Source: Catenuloplanes indicus
Lineage (GTDB): Bacteria; Actinomycetota; Actinomycetes; Mycobacteriales; Micromonosporaceae
Direction: 5' to 3'
Assembly: GCF_030813715.1 (NCBI RefSeq)
Contig: NZ_JAUSUZ010000001.1
Span: forward strand, 8,228,501 to 8,292,500
Length of the DNA stretch: 64,000 nt
Shown: positions 61,828 through 64,000 of the stretch, one piece after another
Numbering within the stretch: the stretch's first letter is position 1
Layout: the number at the start of each line of letters is the position of its first letter
Made by a program: the position numbers and the translations under genes
Notes under the pieces: generated by a model
What the model was told of the DNA's origin: nothing
The model's database searches: none
What the model saw: the letters and a program-made list of their open reading frames with translations, nothing else

Positions 61828-62607
61828 ATGCGGCTCGCCACCTGGAACGTCAACTCCGTCAAGGCCCGTCTGCCCCGGCTGCTCGAGTGGCTGGCGGCGA
61901 CCGGGCCGGACGTGCTGTGCCTGCAGGAGCTCAAGGTCTCGGCCGGGCAGTTCCCGCACGAGGAGATCACTGCGCTCGGGTACGAGGCCGCCGTGCACGG
62001 CGACGGCCGGTGGAACGGCGTGGCCGTACTGTCCCGCGTCGGGCTGGCCGACGTGCGCACCGGCTTCGACGGCGACCCCGGCTTTCCGGACGAGGCTGCG
62101 CAGGAGACGCGCGCGGTGTCCGCGACCTGCGGCGGGCTGCGCGTCTGGTCGGTCTACGTGCCGAACGGCCGCACTCCGGACGACCCGCACTACGCGTACA
62201 AGCTGCTCTGGCTCGCCCGGCTGACCGAGGCGCTGGAGCGCGAACCGGCTCCGCTCGCGGTCTGCGGGGACTTCAACGTCGCCCCGGCCGACGACGACGT
62301 GTGGGACCCCGCGGTGTTCGCCGGCTCGACCCACGTGACGAAGCCGGAACGGGACGCGCTGGCCGCTCTGCGCGAACGTCGCGGTCTGCACGACATCGTG
62401 CCGCGGCCGCTCAAGGGAGACCGGCCGTTCACCTATTGGGACTACCGCGCGGGCATGTTCCACCAGAACAAGGGCATGCGGATCGACCTGGTGTACGCGA
62501 CCGAGCCGGTGCCGTCGCGGGTCACCGACGCGTACGTCGACCGCGAGGCGCGCAAGGGGAAGGGGCCGTCCGACCATGCGCCGATCGTCGTCGACATCGA
62601 TCTGTAA
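61828..62607 (+). CDS. xth: Exodeoxyribonuclease III
   Basis: A 259-residue exonuclease/endonuclease/phosphatase-fold enzyme. It has LATWNVNSVKARLPRLLEWL, CLQELK with the metal-binding Glu, GDFNVAP, DYRAGMFHQNKGMRIDLVYA and the catalytic SDHAPIVVDI. It should act at abasic sites and 3' ends in base excision repair. ATG 61828 is the start, shortly after the Acg-like gene stop at 61812, so they may be co-transcribed. A weak hairpin lies at 62615-62632. Confidence 0.93.
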   Translation: MRLATWNVNSVKARLPRLLEWLAATGPDVLCLQELKVSAGQFPHEEITALGYEAAVHGDGRWNGVAVLSRVGLADVRTGFDGDPGFPDEAAQETRAVSATCGGLRVWSVYVPNGRTPDDPHYAYKLLWLARLTEALEREPAPLAVCGDFNVAPADDDVWDPAVFAGSTHVTKPERDALAALRERRGLHDIVPRPLKGDRPFTYWDYRAGMFHQNKGMRIDLVYATEPVPSRVTDAYVDREARKGKGPSDHAPIVVDIDL

Positions 62608-62614
62608 CGGGTTG

Positions 62615-62632
62615 CGGTGAGAACCGTCACCG
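62615..62632 (+). terminator. Short hairpin after xth
   Basis: A 6-bp stem (CGGTGA / TCACCG) with a 6-base loop lies eight bases past the stop. No T-run is present, so it is a weak candidate. Confidence 0.3.
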
Positions 62633-62730
62633 TTAGGCGCGACAGTTGCCGCCAGGCAAGTAGGGCGTAGGCTGGCCGTTGACCGCGCTGAACGACGCAA
62701 AACCGACACCCGGAACCGGAGGAGAACGCC

Positions 62731-64000
62731 GTGACGGGGATACGGAACGTCAGCACGCCACCGCCGACCCACCTCTTGCACGCCGTACTCGATGCCACCG
62801 CGGAAGCGGTGCTGCTCTGTGACGACCAGGGCACGATACTGCTCGCGAACGCCGCCGCGCACCGTCTGCTGCCCGGCCTGCTCACCATCCGGGAGATCAC
62901 CGACGACCCGGACTCGTTCGACCGCGAGCTGCACGGGCGCCCGCTGCGGGGACGACGCCAGCCGGTCGACGACGCACACGACGTGTGGACGGTGCACGAC
63001 TGCACGGACGAGACGGCCCGCCTGGCCGCGATCGCCGAGGAGCGGGAACGCACCGCGTTCCTGGTCGAGGCGAGCCGCCGGCTCTCCGCCTCGCTGCACC
63101 GCGGCCGGTGCGTGCGCACCACGGTCGAGCTGGCCGCCGCGCACCTGGCGGACGCGGCCGTGGTCGTGCTGCCCCCGGCCCGGCACCGGGTCGAGTGGGT
63201 GCGCGCGGTCACCGGCAGCCGCTTCGAGACCGGCGTGATGAAGGAACGCGACGCGGAGAGCGTGCCCGGCCTGTCCGAGGCGCTCGCCGGGTTCCCGCCG
63301 GTGCCGAGCCGCTGGCTGGACCAGACCCAGGTGCCGGCGTCGCTGCTTCCGGCCGGGTTCGGCGAGATCGGCGCGCTGCTGGTCACGCCGCTGCCCGGCA
63401 ACGGTGTGCCGGCCGGCGCGCTGATCCTGGCCCGGCGTGCACCCGGCGCGTTCGCCGAGTCCGAGGAGTTGCAGGCCCGCATCTTCGCGGCCCGGGCCGG
63501 TGGTGCGATCTCCGCGGCCGTGCTCTACCAGGACCAGGTGGAGACGACCGCGATCCTGCAGGCCGACCTGCTGCCGCCGGACCTGCCGCACATCGACGGG
63601 CTGGAGCTGGCCGGGGCATACCGGCCGGCCAAGGACGCGGCCCGGATCGGCGGCGACTTCTACGACGCGTACCCGCGCACGCCCTCGCTCTCCCCGTCCG
63701 GCACGGACGCGGAGACCATGGTGGTGCTCGGCGACGTGGTCGGCAAGGGACCGAAGGCGGCCGTGCTGGCCGGCAAGGTACGCCAGACGCTGCGCGCGCT
63801 GCGGCTGCTGGAGGGCCGCCCGGAACCGCTGCTGCGGGTGCTCAACCAGGCGTTGATGGACCCGCGCGACCGCACCCGGTTCGTCACCATGGTGCTGGCC
63901 TCGATGGTCCGCGACGGTGACGGCTGGCGGGTCACGGCCGCGTCCGGCGGGCACCCGCCACCGCTGATCCTGCGCGCCCGGGGCGGTGTCGAGGCGGTCC
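62731..64000 (+). CDS. PAS/GAF-SpoIIE-type phosphatase (partial, cut by window end)
   Basis: 423 codons are visible with no stop. The N-terminal part is a PAS-like domain (AVLLCDDQGTILLANAAAHR), then a GAF-like domain (about residues 125-280), and then a SpoIIE-type PP2C domain: LQADLLPPDLPHIDGLELAG, ARIGGDFYDAYP with the metal-binding Asp pair, VVLGDVVGKGPKAAVLAGKV and TAASGGHPPPLILR. It should dephosphorylate a STAS anti-anti-sigma factor. GTG 62731 is supported by GGAGGAG. The last part of the phosphatase domain lies outside the window. Confidence 0.9.
   Translation, partial: MTGIRNVSTPPPTHLLHAVLDATAEAVLLCDDQGTILLANAAAHRLLPGLLTIREITDDPDSFDRELHGRPLRGRRQPVDDAHDVWTVHDCTDETARLAAIAEERERTAFLVEASRRLSASLHRGRCVRTTVELAAAHLADAAVVVLPPARHRVEWVRAVTGSRFETGVMKERDAESVPGLSEALAGFPPVPSRWLDQTQVPASLLPAGFGEIGALLVTPLPGNGVPAGALILARRAPGAFAESEELQARIFAARAGGAISAAVLYQDQVETTAILQADLLPPDLPHIDGLELAGAYRPAKDAARIGGDFYDAYPRTPSLSPSGTDAETMVVLGDVVGKGPKAAVLAGKVRQTLRALRLLEGRPEPLLRVLNQALMDPRDRTRFVTMVLASMVRDGDGWRVTAASGGHPPPLILRARGGVEAV

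Noticed and set aside
1-64000. CRISPR arrays, rRNA or tRNA genes, insertion sequences and prophage
   Set aside because: The tandem repeats have no unique spacers between units, no tRNA T-loop pattern was found, and no transposase, integrase or structural phage gene is visible.

Overview
This window is chromosomal DNA from a high-GC actinobacterium. Codon third positions are almost all G or C, GTG starts are common, and Shine-Dalgarno sites are of the GGAG type. The gene content (an MmpL/RND transporter, a DevR/DosR response regulator, an Acg-type nitroreductase, SpoIIE/STAS pairs, several c-di-GMP proteins, a chemotaxis receptor and many secreted hydrolases) fits a filamentous, possibly zoosporic member of the Micromonosporaceae such as Actinoplanes or Catenuloplanes. 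That placement is inference. I see no rRNA, tRNA, CRISPR array, integrase, transposase or complete phage module.

Layout. 0-2.2 kb: tail of an unknown gene, then an RNA-repair pair on the minus strand (HD-Pnk end-healing enzyme and an Rnl-type RNA ligase). 2.4-11.2 kb: a membrane protein, a TetR regulator, two membrane-bound c-di-GMP enzymes, an FKBP isomerase, a PRMT-like methyltransferase and an App1-type phosphatase. 11.2-18.6 kb: a short gene remnant, an MmpL transporter divergent from a PAS/GAF histidine kinase, a GNAT with a long low-complexity insert, and aroA. 18.7-24.8 kb: tex, dgt and a proline-rich membrane protein. 24.8-31.2 kb: a truncated SRPBCC gene, a flavoprotein, an acyl-CoA dehydrogenase, a spermidine-synthase-like protein, two acetyltransferases and a coupled receiver/Hpt phosphorelay. 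31.2-37.5 kb: a secreted metzincin, rtcB, a three-gene DUF4331 cluster with a CRP-like site upstream, and a CPCC protein. 37.6-43.2 kb: a radical SAM protein, a DUF1028 protein, a flavin reductase, an MFS transporter, a STAS/SpoIIE pair and a MarR regulator. 43.3-51.8 kb: secreted proteins including an M14 carboxypeptidase and a LamG protein, an MDR oxidoreductase and a chemotaxis receptor. 51.8-64 kb: a DevR-like regulator, a heterodimeric ABC exporter, two orphan immunity-like genes (SUKH and Imm51 types), an XRE regulator, a DHFR-like protein, a broken epimerase gene, an Acg-like nitroreductase, exonuclease III and a SpoIIE-type phosphatase cut by the window end.

How parts work together. 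Two different RNA-ligation systems lie 31 kb apart: Rnl with HD-Pnk, which joins 5'-phosphate to 3'-OH after healing, and RtcB, which joins 3'-phosphate to 5'-OH. The DevR-like regulator gene and the Acg-like nitroreductase gene share a related upstream block ending in a DosR-type box, suggesting a small hypoxia/redox regulon. Signalling is dense: two GGDEF proteins, a hybrid histidine kinase, a receiver/Hpt pair and two SpoIIE phosphatases.

Genome dynamics. At least eight short tandem repeat arrays occur, mostly at or just past gene 3' ends or in low-complexity protein segments. Three probable single-base deletions fall between 54.8 and 60.6 kb (one in the first ABC gene, two in the epimerase gene), which could be real mutations or sequence errors.
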